From positions 418,351-482,350 of the forward strand of contig NZ_JABBXA010000002.1 of assembly GCF_014161445.1 (NCBI RefSeq): a DNA stretch of 64,000 nt, read 5' to 3'. The notes beneath the pieces were generated by a model. It searched no databases, had not been told where the DNA came from, and saw nothing but the letters and a program-made list of their open reading frames with translations. The position numbers and the translations under genes were made by a program. Shown in pieces: positions 42,371 through 50,700 of the stretch (position 1 is its first letter; each line of letters begins with the position of its first letter). This DNA comes from Microbispora sp. H13382. Its GTDB lineage: Bacteria > Actinomycetota > Actinomycetes > Streptosporangiales > Streptosporangiaceae.

Positions 42371-43204
42371 GTGCTTGAGGAGCTGCGTTTCGGCGGGGTG
42401 ATCGTGCCGACCCACGCGTTTTTCGTGGGCCTCGGCGTGATCCTCGCGAGCGTGGTGTTCGTCCTGGAAGCACGGCGCCGGGGAGCCTTGCGGGAGGAGT
42501 CCCTCGTCGCCGTCACCGGCGCGCTGGTCGGCGGGGCGATAGGCATGCGACTGTCCGGGTGGGCCGAGCATCTCGACCCTGCCCTCAACCCCGGCCTCGT
42601 CGAGGCGTGGATGTTTGGCGCCCGGAGCATCCTCGGCGGCCTGACCGGCGCGTACGTCGGGGTGCTGGTCGCGAAACGGCTGATCGGCTATCGGGAGCGG
42701 ACCGGCGACCTGTTCGCGCCCGCGGTCGCGCTCGGCATGGCCGTCGGCCGCATCGGCTGCTTCCTGACGGAGGCCCCCGGCCGCCCCACGAGCCTTCCCT
42801 GGGGTGTCCACGCACCCGCCACCGTGGCGGAATGCCCCGGTTGCGTGACCGGGCAGGCCATGCACCCGTCGTACCTGTACGAGACGGTCTTCCAGCTCGC
42901 CGCATTCGGCGCGCTGCTGTGGGCCCGGAGCCGGGTCGACAGGCCGGGAGAGCTGTTCACCCTGTATCTGGGCGCGTACGCCGCCTTCCGGTTCCTCGTC
43001 GAGTTCACCAGGGCGAACGAGACGGTCTGGCTCGACCTGACCCGCCCGCAGTGGTTCCTCGTCCCGGGCCTCGCGCTCCTCGCCGTCCGCCTCGGGATCG
43101 GATATCGCAAGGGCTTCTACGATCGGCTGCTCCCCCGCCGGGGCGAGCGGCGACCGCTGTCACTGGGCGCCCGGCTGTCGCCCGCGGCCGAGGAGGAGAG
43201 ATGA
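42371..43204 (+). CDS. Divergent prolipoprotein diacylglyceryl transferase-like protein
   Basis: The 277-residue protein has about seven hydrophobic segments and Lgt hallmarks: GRIGCFLTE (the R143/E151 region of E. coli Lgt, about 126-134), SLPWGVH, and HPSYLYE (165-171). However, the essential His103 motif H-G-G-L of true Lgt reads S-I-L-G-G-L here (Leu88), and the usual Asn in R-I-G-N-F is Cys130. It may move or use another lipid group. It starts at GTG 42371 and ends in ATGA overlap with the next gene, the first of four coupled genes. Confidence 0.85.
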   Translation: MLEELRFGGVIVPTHAFFVGLGVILASVVFVLEARRRGALREESLVAVTGALVGGAIGMRLSGWAEHLDPALNPGLVEAWMFGARSILGGLTGAYVGVLVAKRLIGYRERTGDLFAPAVALGMAVGRIGCFLTEAPGRPTSLPWGVHAPATVAECPGCVTGQAMHPSYLYETVFQLAAFGALLWARSRVDRPGELFTLYLGAYAAFRFLVEFTRANETVWLDLTRPQWFLVPGLALLAVRLGIGYRKGFYDRLLPRRGERRPLSLGARLSPAAEEER

Positions 43205-43872
43205 GCACACCCCCCGAGCCGCCCGAGCGGCCGGACGAACCGCAGCACGGCGATCCTTCCGGGCGGCCGCCCGTCCCGCCGCCTCCCGGCACGCCGCACG
43301 GTCCCGGTGGCCCGACACCGCCTCAGGGCCCCGGCGGTCCGACACCGCCTCACGGTCAGGGTGCGCCACCGCCGTCGTACGGCCCGGGTGGTCCACCGCC
43401 TCAGGGCCCGGCCGGTCCGCCGCCGTCGTACGGCCCGGGTGGCCCATCGCCTCATGGTCCGGGCGGTCCGCCGCCTCATGGCCCGGGCATCCCGCCGCCG
43501 CCGTGGGGTGCGCCGCCGCCTTACGGTTTGCCGTACCGACCGCCTGCGGGCCAGAGCTCGACCGGCGTGGTCGTCGCGATGACGATCGTGGGGATCGTGG
43601 CCTACGTGGTCATCAATTTCGTGCTCTTCCTCGCGACCCTCGCGGTGGCGGACGGAGTCGCGAGCGACAACAAGAACATCGCGCTCATCGGCGGATCCGT
43701 GATCCTGGCCGCGATCGCGTTCGGCGGCGGAACGCTGCTGTTACTCCTTCGCAGGCCCTGGTCGCGCGGGCTCGGGATGGGCCTGATGATCGGCTGGGCG
43801 CTCATGACGATTTTCACCGCCGGCTTCTGCACCGGGGTCAACCCCTCGCTGTACACGGACGGTGCCCTGTGA
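43201..43872 (+). CDS. Pro/Gly-rich membrane protein
   Basis: The 223-residue protein has an N-terminal half (about 1-118) made of degenerate G-P-G-G-P-x-P-P/H-G repeats, like collagen-like linkers, and three hydrophobic segments at the C-terminus (about 122-145, 157-177, 185-205). It has no catalytic motif. It overlaps the Lgt-like gene (ATGA) and the radical SAM gene (GTGA), so it is translated with both. It may be a membrane scaffold of the system. Confidence 0.85.
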   Translation: MSTPPEPPERPDEPQHGDPSGRPPVPPPPGTPHGPGGPTPPQGPGGPTPPHGQGAPPPSYGPGGPPPQGPAGPPPSYGPGGPSPHGPGGPPPHGPGIPPPPWGAPPPYGLPYRPPAGQSSTGVVVAMTIVGIVAYVVINFVLFLATLAVADGVASDNKNIALIGGSVILAAIAFGGGTLLLLLRRPWSRGLGMGLMIGWALMTIFTAGFCTGVNPSLYTDGAL

Positions 43873-45437
43873 GCACGGGAATGCCCCTGCGGGGCGACCG
43901 CATCCTCCGCTACGTCAACGCGTTCTGCCCCCGCTGCCACGACGAGCGGCCGGACCGCCCGCTGGCGGAGGTGCCCCGCCTGTCCGGCTGGCTCGCGGCC
44001 CGCGACGGGCGGGTCTACCTGGAGCGCGGCTGCCGGACCCACGGCATGGTCAGGACCCTCTACGACGAGGACCCGGAGATCCTCGCCTACCTGGAGGAGT
44101 GGACCGCCCCCACCAAGGCGCATCTGCCCGACGTCGCCGGGAACTTCGACCCGGTCCCGGAGGCGTACCTGCGGGGGCTGCCGGAGATGCAGACCCAGCA
44201 CACCTGCATCCTCCTGGAGGACGTGGCGGAGGCGTGCAACCTCCGCTGCCCGACCTGCTTCACCGAATCCTCGCCCGACCTGCGGGGGATCGTGCCGGTC
44301 CGGGAGGTGCTCGCCAACGTGGACCAGCGGCTGGCCCGCGAGAACGGCCGTCTCGACGTGCTCATGCTCAGCGGCGGCGAGCCGACCCTCCACCCCGACC
44401 TGCCCGAGCTGCTCGCCGAGCTGACGGCCCGGCCGGTCACCCGCATCCTGATCAACACCAACGGGCTCCTGGTGGCCCGGGACGACGCCCTGCTCGACCT
44501 GCTCACCGAGCACCGCGAGCGCGTCGAGATCTACCTGCAGTACGACGGCGTGTCGGCCGAGGCGTCCCGCCGCCACCGGGGCGGTGACCTGCGGCGGCAG
44601 AAGGCGGAGGCGCTGCGGCGGCTGTCGGAGCGGGAGATCTTCACCACGCTCGTCATGACGGCCGCCCTCGGCGTGAACGACGGCGAGATCGGCGACGTGG
44701 TGCGCCTCGCCCTCGAGACGCCGTACGTCGGCGGCGTGTCGATTCAGCCGCAGTTCGGGTCGGGGCGATCCGGGGTGATCGACCCGATGGACCGGCTCAC
44801 CCACACCGGTGTGCTCAAGCGCCTCGGCCCGCAGACCGGCGGCCTGGTCACCTGGCGCGATCTGACCGCCCTGCCCTGCTCGCATCCGCACTGCTGCTCG
44901 GTCGGCTACATGGTCAAGGATGACGCCGACCAGTGGCGCTCGCTGACGGCGTTGGTCGGGCACGACCGCCTCAAGGAGAACCTCGGGCTGGTCTCCAACC
45001 GCATCGCCGACTCGGAGATCCCCCGCCAGCTCCGCATGGCCGTGCAGGAGTCGCTGCTCGGCCTGCTGTCGGAGCAGTCGTCGCTGTCGCACCCCGAGAT
45101 CGGCAAGGTCTGGCGCGACATCTGCGAGAACTGCGACCTCGGGCTGACCACCCTGCTGACGCTCGCGTCCTCGGCCCTGCCCGGCCGCAGGAAGCGGCTG
45201 CGCCGGCTGCTGGGCGAACGGGTCGTACGCATCACGATCAAGCCCTTCATGGACATGTCCACGATGCTGGAGGAGCGGTTGGTCCAGTGCTGCGTCCACG
45301 TCGGCACCCGCTCCGACCAGGACCAGTGCGCGCCGTTCTGCGCGGTTCAAGCCTGGCCGGCGCTCGCGCGCCAGCGCCTGTCCGCCGTCGCCGCGACCGA
45401 CCCCGGCGTACGGCTCCCGCTGCTGGAGATCACATGA
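43869..45437 (+). CDS. Radical SAM enzyme, tetraether-synthase (Tes/MJ0619)-like
   Basis: The 522-residue enzyme has the radical SAM triad Cys123-x3-Cys127-x2-Cys130 (EACNLRCPTCF) and GGEPTLHP (SAM site). An N-terminal cysteine cluster (NAFCPRCHDERP; GCRTHG) precedes it. The C-terminal half has more conserved cysteines: LPCSHPHCCSVGY, CENCDLG, and VQCCVHVGTRSDQDQCAPFC. This set matches Tes-like radical SAM proteins, which couple lipid tails in archaea; it also appears in bacterial relatives of unknown function. Overlaps on both sides place it in the Lgt-like operon. Confidence 0.87.
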   Translation: MSTGMPLRGDRILRYVNAFCPRCHDERPDRPLAEVPRLSGWLAARDGRVYLERGCRTHGMVRTLYDEDPEILAYLEEWTAPTKAHLPDVAGNFDPVPEAYLRGLPEMQTQHTCILLEDVAEACNLRCPTCFTESSPDLRGIVPVREVLANVDQRLARENGRLDVLMLSGGEPTLHPDLPELLAELTARPVTRILINTNGLLVARDDALLDLLTEHRERVEIYLQYDGVSAEASRRHRGGDLRRQKAEALRRLSEREIFTTLVMTAALGVNDGEIGDVVRLALETPYVGGVSIQPQFGSGRSGVIDPMDRLTHTGVLKRLGPQTGGLVTWRDLTALPCSHPHCCSVGYMVKDDADQWRSLTALVGHDRLKENLGLVSNRIADSEIPRQLRMAVQESLLGLLSEQSSLSHPEIGKVWRDICENCDLGLTTLLTLASSALPGRRKRLRRLLGERVVRITIKPFMDMSTMLEERLVQCCVHVGTRSDQDQCAPFCAVQAWPALARQRLSAVAATDPGVRLPLLEIT

Positions 45438-45778
45438 GCCTCCCGCGCGGGAAGCCCGGCGATGGGGAGACAGGCCCGACGGGGGTCGCGTACGAGCAGG
45501 CCCTCGCGGCGCGGGCGTCCGAGGGCGGGCAGGCCAAGCCGTACGATCCGCTGAAGCTGTGCGTCTACGCGACGGTGGCGCTGCTCGCCTGGCTGTTCGG
45601 CGCCTGGGCCGTGCTCGGCTTCGCGGCACTGGGGTTCGCCGGATACTGGCGAGCCCGCCGCGCCGGGCTCACCAGGAGCAAGTGCTATCTCAGGGACACC
45701 CGGCTCGTCCTCGCCTATCTGGGCTTGATCGCCCTGCTCGCCGCGGCGGCCCTCGTGCTCCCGCACCTGCCTCGTTGA
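45434..45778 (+). CDS. Small membrane protein, last gene of the radical SAM operon
   Basis: The 114-residue protein has two closely spaced membrane segments (about 43-72, LCVYATVALLAWLFGAWAVL; and 90-112, VLAYLGLIALLAAAALVLPH), joined by a basic loop with one Cys (RAGLTRSKCYLRD). The N-terminus is Gly/Pro/Lys-rich. ATG 45434 overlaps the radical SAM stop (ATGA). No family recognised; a subunit or lipid-binding partner is inferred from coupling. Confidence 0.82.
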   Translation: MSLPRGKPGDGETGPTGVAYEQALAARASEGGQAKPYDPLKLCVYATVALLAWLFGAWAVLGFAALGFAGYWRARRAGLTRSKCYLRDTRLVLAYLGLIALLAAAALVLPHLPR

Positions 45779-45855
45779 CGGCTGGGCGCGCAGCGCCAGG
45801 CGAAACTGTCGGTGGGTGTCGCCATGATCGGCGTACCTACTCACCGAGGAGCATC

Positions 45856-46824
45856 ATGGCTGTCGCCCAGGAAGCGGACTGGTCCGGCATCGGCTGGGAC
45901 GCCTGGAAGAGCCTGCGGCTGATTCGCGCCCGGCTCGACGCCGGCGCCGACCCCAACTCGGGGGTGTTCTTCCACGGACGGCCCTTGCACGCGGCCGCCG
46001 AACAGGGCTCTCCCGATGTGGTGGCGGAGCTGGCAGCCCGCGTCGACGACGTGGACGCCGAGCACGAGGGCCGTACGGCTCTGTGGACGGCCGTCTTCGC
46101 CAACCGTCCGGACAACGCCCGGATCCTGGCCGAGGCCGGTGCCGACCCGTGGCGGCCGATGATGAACGGCTGGTCGCCCGGACGGCTGACCCTGGCCACG
46201 CGGACCCCCGACCTGTTCGCCCTTCCCACAGGCCAGCCGGGGCTTTCCGAAGCCGAGCTGAACGCGGTGGCCGAAGCCCGGCGTCTCGTCGACGCGTTGG
46301 GCGACTTCTACTACGACGGGCTGAGTCTCGCCTGCGTGCCCGGCGTCACCGCGGCCGAGGCGGTACGCCGCCTGGGGGCCGTCCCCGTCGACGGCGCCGA
46401 AGTCGAAGCGCTCTTCGAAGACGACATCTTCGAGGACTTCGACGGGAGCCTCGAAATCGTCGGCGTCACGGATGTGCCCGGCGGTTGTGTCGTCACCCAG
46501 CCCTGGGGATACATGTCGTCCACCCCCGGCGTCACGAAGCGCCTGTCGGCGGGGACCGTCTGCTACGCCATGTACGCCAATCCCAAGAGCGGTAACCAGG
46601 GCAGTGTCGCCCGGGACGGCGAGATCGTGGAGTGGGACACCCACCCCGGTGGCGGCCACCCCTCGTCAGACGACTCCGCCGAGGAGATCCTCAACAGCTA
46701 CCTCTTCCGCGGACGAGCGATCGCGTACTGCTGCGCGGGCGCGGGCCTGCGGCTGGCCGACGCCGATGCCGTCGAACGGCCCGGCATGTGGGTGAGGCTC
46801 CCCGAACGCGACTACTGGAACTGA
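45856..46824 (+). CDS. Ankyrin-repeat protein
   Basis: The 322-residue protein has two to three ankyrin repeats at the N-terminus (about 20-115: LIRARLDAGADPNS, GRPLHAAAEQGSPDVVAELA, EGRTALWTAVFANRPDNARI). A C-terminal domain of about 180 residues follows, with an acidic stretch (EALFEDDIFEDFDGS) and several aromatic motifs; I do not recognise it. GAGGA five bases before ATG 45856 supports the start. No operon partner is evident; it follows the radical SAM operon at a 77-bp distance. Confidence 0.83.
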   Translation: MAVAQEADWSGIGWDAWKSLRLIRARLDAGADPNSGVFFHGRPLHAAAEQGSPDVVAELAARVDDVDAEHEGRTALWTAVFANRPDNARILAEAGADPWRPMMNGWSPGRLTLATRTPDLFALPTGQPGLSEAELNAVAEARRLVDALGDFYYDGLSLACVPGVTAAEAVRRLGAVPVDGAEVEALFEDDIFEDFDGSLEIVGVTDVPGGCVVTQPWGYMSSTPGVTKRLSAGTVCYAMYANPKSGNQGSVARDGEIVEWDTHPGGGHPSSDDSAEEILNSYLFRGRAIAYCCAGAGLRLADADAVERPGMWVRLPERDYWN

Positions 46825-47335
46825 CCGCCAGGACGAGGCCTACGAGCGCACGGGCTTCGGTCGCCGAGCAGGTCGGCGGACAAGCGGTGGGGGCGGCGTC
46901 GCGCCGCCGATGACGGCGCGCAGGGCGGCTGCCGGGGCCGTTCCCGGGACCAGGGACGGCGGGGTGGGGTGTCGCTGAACGACGGTGTTTGACGGAGCTT
47001 TCGTGGAAAGCTCGCGCAGGTGTTCGATGACGCGCTACAGTCATGCCCATCGGATCGAACACGGGTTCGGTCGAGTCCTGCCAGGTAAGGGGTGTGTGAT
47101 GACTGTGCCCACGGTGTCCGCCACCCCGGTTCCGGCCGGCGCCGCTCCCGTGACCGGCGATCCGGTCGTGCCCTCCCCGGCTCCGCTCGCTGTCGTCCCG
47201 GTCGTCCCGGCCCAGGCTCCGCCCGCCGCCATGCGGTGCGTGCCGCGGCCGCGCCGGGCGACACGCCGTAGCACTCTCTACGGAAATCTACGACGGCCGC
47301 TATATCCCGTCATAAAGTCCGAGAGCGTGGACCCC
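46825..47335. other. 511-bp leader region of the AAA ATPase gene
   Basis: An in-frame ATG at 47099 with AAGGGG upstream could add 79 residues rich in Pro, Val and Ala to the ATPase. But 47272-47320 is AT-rich with TATATC and CATAAA, like a promoter, so I treat it as non-coding. Motifs CTCTCTACGG (47274-47283) and AATCTACG (47285-47292) recur after the gene. Confidence 0.5.
46892..46908 (+). terminator. Hairpin after the ankyrin gene
   Basis: GGCGGCG (46892-46898) and CGCCGCC (46902-46908) form a 7-bp stem with a three-base loop, 67 bp after the ankyrin stop. It is a plausible terminator, though G/C-rich palindromes are common in this genome. Confidence 0.4.
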
Positions 47336-48508
47336 GTGCGCAATCCCTACGCCCCCGGCGCCGGTCAGCGCCCCCCGGAACTCGCCGGACGCGACCGCGA
47401 ACTGCAGCAGTTCGAGATCGTGCTGGAGCGGGTGGCCCGGGGCCGCCCCGAGCGGAGCATGGTCCTCACCGGCCTGCGCGGCGTGGGCAAGACCGTCCTG
47501 CTCAACACGTTCAAGTCCATGGCCATGCAGCGGCTGTGGGGCACCGGCAAGATCGAGGCCAGGCCCGACCAGTCGATCCGCCGCCCGGTGGCGGCCGCGC
47601 TGCACATGGCCATAAGGGAACTCGCCCCCCGGCACCGTGCCCCGGAGCGCATCGAGGAGTTCCTCGGCGTGCTCAAGGCGTTCGCGATGCGCGATCCCGC
47701 CGCCGCGAAGGGCACCTCGCACTGGTCGCCCGGCATCGACGTGCCCGCCGCGCGCGGCCGGGCCGACTCGGGTGACCTGGAGATCGACCTGACCGAGCTG
47801 TTCGTCGACGCCGCGGGTGTCGCGACGGACCTCGGCGTCGGCATCGCGCTGTTCATCGACGAGATGCAGGACGTGCAGGCGCCGGACGTCTCGGCCCTGT
47901 GCGCGGCCTGCCACGAGCTGTCGCAGAACGGCGGCCCGCTGATCGTCGTCGGCGCCGGCCTGCCCCACCTGCCGAGCGTGCTGTCGGCGAGCAAGAGCTA
48001 CTCCGAGCGGCTGTTCCGGTACGCGCGCATCGACCGGCTCGACCGGGACGCCGCCGACCTGGCGCTCATCGCCCCGGCCGCCCGTGAGGACGTCGAGTTC
48101 ACGCCCGACGCGCTCGACGCGTTGTACGAGGCGGCCGATGGCTACCCCTACTTCGTCCAGGCGTACGGGAAGGTCGCCTGGGACCTTGCTCCGCGCAGCC
48201 CGATCACGGCCGAGGACATCAAGGTGTCCGCCCCGGAGGCCGAGGAGGAGCTGGCGGTGGGCTTCTTCGGCAGCCGATACGAACGGGCCACGCCCGCCGA
48301 GCGGGACTACATGCACGCCATGGCCCAGCTCGGCGACGACCCGGTGCCGACCGCCGAGGTGGCCGAGACACTGGGTCGCAAGCCGTCGAGCCTGTCCCCG
48401 GCCCGCGACAGCCTGATCAAGAAGGGCCTGATCTACAGCGCGGAGCGCGGCGTGATCGGGTTCACTGTTCCGCATTTCGGGAGGTTCCTTCGTGCGCAGC
48501 CGCTCTGA
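47336..48508 (+). CDS. AAA ATPase with C-terminal winged helix (ORC/Cdc6-like layout)
   Basis: The 390-residue protein begins MRNPYAPGAGQRPPELAGRD, the typical start of this actinobacterial family. Walker A is GLRGVGKTVLLN (about 42-53), Walker B IALFIDEMQD (about 172-181), followed by sensor 1 (VGAGLP) and a lid with YFVQAYG. The C-terminal 80 residues form a winged helix (ERDYMHAMAQLGDD, then GRKPSSLSPARDSLIKKGLI). The architecture is that of ORC/Cdc6 or STAND-like DNA-binding ATPases. Function is unknown. Starts at GTG 47327 or ATG 47099 are possible. Repeated palindromes flank the gene. Confidence 0.8.
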   Translation: MRNPYAPGAGQRPPELAGRDRELQQFEIVLERVARGRPERSMVLTGLRGVGKTVLLNTFKSMAMQRLWGTGKIEARPDQSIRRPVAAALHMAIRELAPRHRAPERIEEFLGVLKAFAMRDPAAAKGTSHWSPGIDVPAARGRADSGDLEIDLTELFVDAAGVATDLGVGIALFIDEMQDVQAPDVSALCAACHELSQNGGPLIVVGAGLPHLPSVLSASKSYSERLFRYARIDRLDRDAADLALIAPAAREDVEFTPDALDALYEAADGYPYFVQAYGKVAWDLAPRSPITAEDIKVSAPEAEEELAVGFFGSRYERATPAERDYMHAMAQLGDDPVPTAEVAETLGRKPSSLSPARDSLIKKGLIYSAERGVIGFTVPHFGRFLRAQPL

Positions 48509-48525
48509 GCGGCGCGCCCATCGAC

Positions 48526-48569
48526 CTCTCTACGGCTTTCTAGAGGGGAAGCTAGAGAGCCGTAGAGAG
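48526..48569 (+). terminator. Long hairpin 1 after the AAA ATPase gene
   Basis: CTCTCTACGGCT (48526-48537) pairs perfectly with AGCCGTAGAGAG (48558-48569); TTCTAG and CTAGAG extend it with one mismatch around AGGGGAAG. It starts 18 bp after the stop. Its left arm repeats the CTCTCTACGG found before the gene. Confidence 0.75.
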
Positions 48570-48588
48570 CTGAAGTGAAAGACCTCGA

Positions 48589-48642
48589 TGCGGGAATCTA
48601 CGCGTGTATAGCGTCAGGCCGATACAGGCGTAGATTCCCGCA
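48589..48642. repeat. Long hairpin 2, overlapping the end of the MauE-like gene
   Basis: TGCGGGAATCTACGC (48589-48603) pairs perfectly over 15 bp with GCGTAGATTCCCGCA (48628-48642); TGTAT/ATACA extends it. It contains AATCTACG as seen before the ATPase gene. The right arm lies inside the last codons of the MauE-like gene on the minus strand, so it may also be that gene's terminator. Confidence 0.75.
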
Positions 48643-49444
48643 GAGAGGCATCGCCGCGGTCATCGGCCGAGGTCACGTGGCCGTCGGCTCCCACCAAGAC
48701 GGCGCGTACGGCGGGACGCCGGCCGCTGAGCTGCACGGCGAAAACGACCTCCGCGTCGCCCTGGGTGGGGAAGACGAAGAAGCGCCAGCACAGTTCACGC
48801 CACATGTCGGACGGCTCGTCCGTCAGCAGCGACCCGGCGTGGGCCCGCCACGCCTCGCTGGCCCGCAGGCGCGACAGGGCACGTCCGGGCGGCATCGGCC
48901 GCTGCTCGCACGGTGCGCGGTGACGCAGGCGCGAGACGATCTCGTTGATCTCGGGTGAGAGGGCGAGCAGCAGGGCGGCCCCTCCGGCCGCCCAGGCGGC
49001 CGTCTCGCCGGTGAGGGCGGGCAGCCCCGTGGCGTTCTGGACCGCGACGAGGGCCGCCATGGCGGTCAACGCCGCCACCCGGCCCATCGACCGCAGCCCG
49101 ACCGGGGCGGCGCTCACGTCACCGAAGCAGCCGCACCCCACGTCCGGCCGCCGCCTGCGCAGGTCCCACAGGACGTACGTCGCCACGGCGAAGAACGCGA
49201 CCGGCAGCCACCGGGCGGCCGGGTGATCCACGACCAGCAGGCCGGTCGCCAGCGCGAGCTCGACCAGGGAACAGGCGTACAGGGCGGGCCTGGCGAAGCG
49301 CTCGGGCATGAGCACCGCTGGGCCGAGCCGGGCCAGCGCGCCGGGCGACTCCTCGCGCCCGGCCGTGGCCAGTTTGGTGACGCCGCCCAGCGCCAGTGTC
49401 ACCACGAGGATCGGCAGCGCGGCAGCCGCGATGGTCGAAAGCAC
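48614..49444 (-). CDS. MauE/DoxX-like redox membrane protein
   Basis: The 276-residue protein has about four hydrophobic segments in its first 170 residues and the redox motif C-G-C-F-G (RPDVGCGCFGDVSAAPVG, about 100-117), as in methylamine-utilisation MauE and related thiol-handling proteins. The C-terminal 100 residues (from about 175) are soluble and charged, and are not part of the MauE domain. It starts 3 bp after the RlpA-like gene's stop, so the two are co-transcribed and may support disulfide formation in that Cys-rich partner. Confidence 0.8.
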   Translation of the reverse strand: MLSTIAAAALPILVVTLALGGVTKLATAGREESPGALARLGPAVLMPERFARPALYACSLVELALATGLLVVDHPAARWLPVAFFAVATYVLWDLRRRRPDVGCGCFGDVSAAPVGLRSMGRVAALTAMAALVAVQNATGLPALTGETAAWAAGGAALLLALSPEINEIVSRLRHRAPCEQRPMPPGRALSRLRASEAWRAHAGSLLTDEPSDMWRELCWRFFVFPTQGDAEVVFAVQLSGRRPAVRAVLVGADGHVTSADDRGDASLRESTPVSA

Positions 49445-49447
49445 CGG

Positions 49448-50407
49448 TCACCCCAATCCGACGCGGGCATTGAAGCAGCCCTTGGTCAAGTCTCCCCCAA
49501 GCGCGACATAGGAGGACGCGGCGAGTTCCACGACCCGGCCGCGCGGGGACGTGCCGCATTCCAGGCACCGGTCGCAGAACCGCCCCGTGAGGCACCCGCA
49601 CGCGACGATGGGCAGCACGTCCGTCCGGCCGTCGCACACGTTGCGTACGCGCAGCAGCGAGCCCATCGCGAGGTACGGCAGGCCGGCGCAGGAGACGCCG
49701 GCGTCGTCGCAGCCGCTGTCCTCGCGTTCGAGCATGGGGTAGGCGACACCCTTCGCGACGCCCTCCTCCGCGAAGTCCGGAAGATCCGCCCACACCGCCG
49801 TGCCCGAGATGCCCGCCTGGCCTCCTCCGTACGCCGGCGGAGACGGGGGCGCGGCCGTCGCCCGGTACGGCGGTTGCGAGGTCGCCGGGAGGTGCGCGAA
49901 CGTCGCGCCCTGGTCGAACAGCCCGATGGCGTCGAACAGGTAACCCGGCTCCAGTTTGGGGTGCCGCACCCGGATGCGCCCGGAGGAGCGGTAGGGAACG
50001 ACGATGGAGCGTTCCCGGCGATGCGGACCGCAGTCGAGCTCGACGGTGAGATCCCGTCGGCCGTGGACCTCCCGGATGACGCCGGTGATCCGCGTGATGT
50101 CGGCCCAGATGCGCTCGGCCACCGTGCCGCCGCGCAGCGCCCGGATGACGACCCTCGCCCCGGCGGGCAGATCGGCGGGCGCAACCGCGCCCCCGCGCCA
50201 GGCGGTCGCCCACGGCGCGATGACCAGGCGCCGCTGCTCGCCGCCGGCGGTCTCCAGGATGATCAGGTGCGGGCTCACGTCGAGCAGGTCGCCGCTGACC
50301 ACGTCGAACGGCGTCGTCTCCTCCGGTGACCGCGGCGCGGGCCCGGGGTCGCGGCCGAGCGCCGCCGCCGCCAGCGTCCGCCGTCGCTCTCCGGCCCGGT
50401 ACGGCAT
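49448..50407 (-). CDS. Cys-rich protein with RlpA-like double-psi barrel end
   Basis: The 319-residue product (ATG 50407; GTG 50419 is possible) has an N-terminal beta-rich domain (to about 200) with no recognised family. The C-terminal 110 residues have eight or more cysteines (GCDDAGVSCAGLPYL, VRNVCDGRTDVLPIVACGCL, RFCDRCLECG, KGCFNARVGLG). The pattern G-x-x-L-x-V ... V-V-E-L-A-A-S-S-Y-x-A-L-G resembles RlpA-like double-psi barrels. No signal peptide is visible. The MauE-like neighbour suggests its thiols are redox-handled. Confidence 0.7.
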   Translation of the reverse strand: MPYRAGERRRTLAAAALGRDPGPAPRSPEETTPFDVVSGDLLDVSPHLIILETAGGEQRRLVIAPWATAWRGGAVAPADLPAGARVVIRALRGGTVAERIWADITRITGVIREVHGRRDLTVELDCGPHRRERSIVVPYRSSGRIRVRHPKLEPGYLFDAIGLFDQGATFAHLPATSQPPYRATAAPPSPPAYGGGQAGISGTAVWADLPDFAEEGVAKGVAYPMLEREDSGCDDAGVSCAGLPYLAMGSLLRVRNVCDGRTDVLPIVACGCLTGRFCDRCLECGTSPRGRVVELAASSYVALGGDLTKGCFNARVGLG

Positions 50408-50700
50408 CGCCCCTTCCACGTCCTCCAGCCTCACATGCCGGACGGGGATGGAGAGGTGGTTTTCCGGGCGATGGTGGCGTCCGGGATCAATATTCCTCCT
50501 CCCGGTGCAAGGCGTTGCCATCCGTTTCGGGCAAACCACTGCCTGACGGGACGTGTGGCACGCGCGCGCGGGCCGCCACCGGGTTGCCTGGTCTTTGCCC
50601 ACGCGGGTGCGAAACCTGGATTTCGGTTCAGCCGGATCCGGGAGCGCGGCTGCGATTCTGGCACGAGATGCCTCTCTGGCCGGGTTGGTGATCCCTGATC

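Noticed and set aside
43270..43520. Possible tandem-repeat or CRISPR-like array
   Set aside because: The repeats are short, uneven and in frame, encoding G-P-G-G-P-x-P-P; there are no spacers of constant length.
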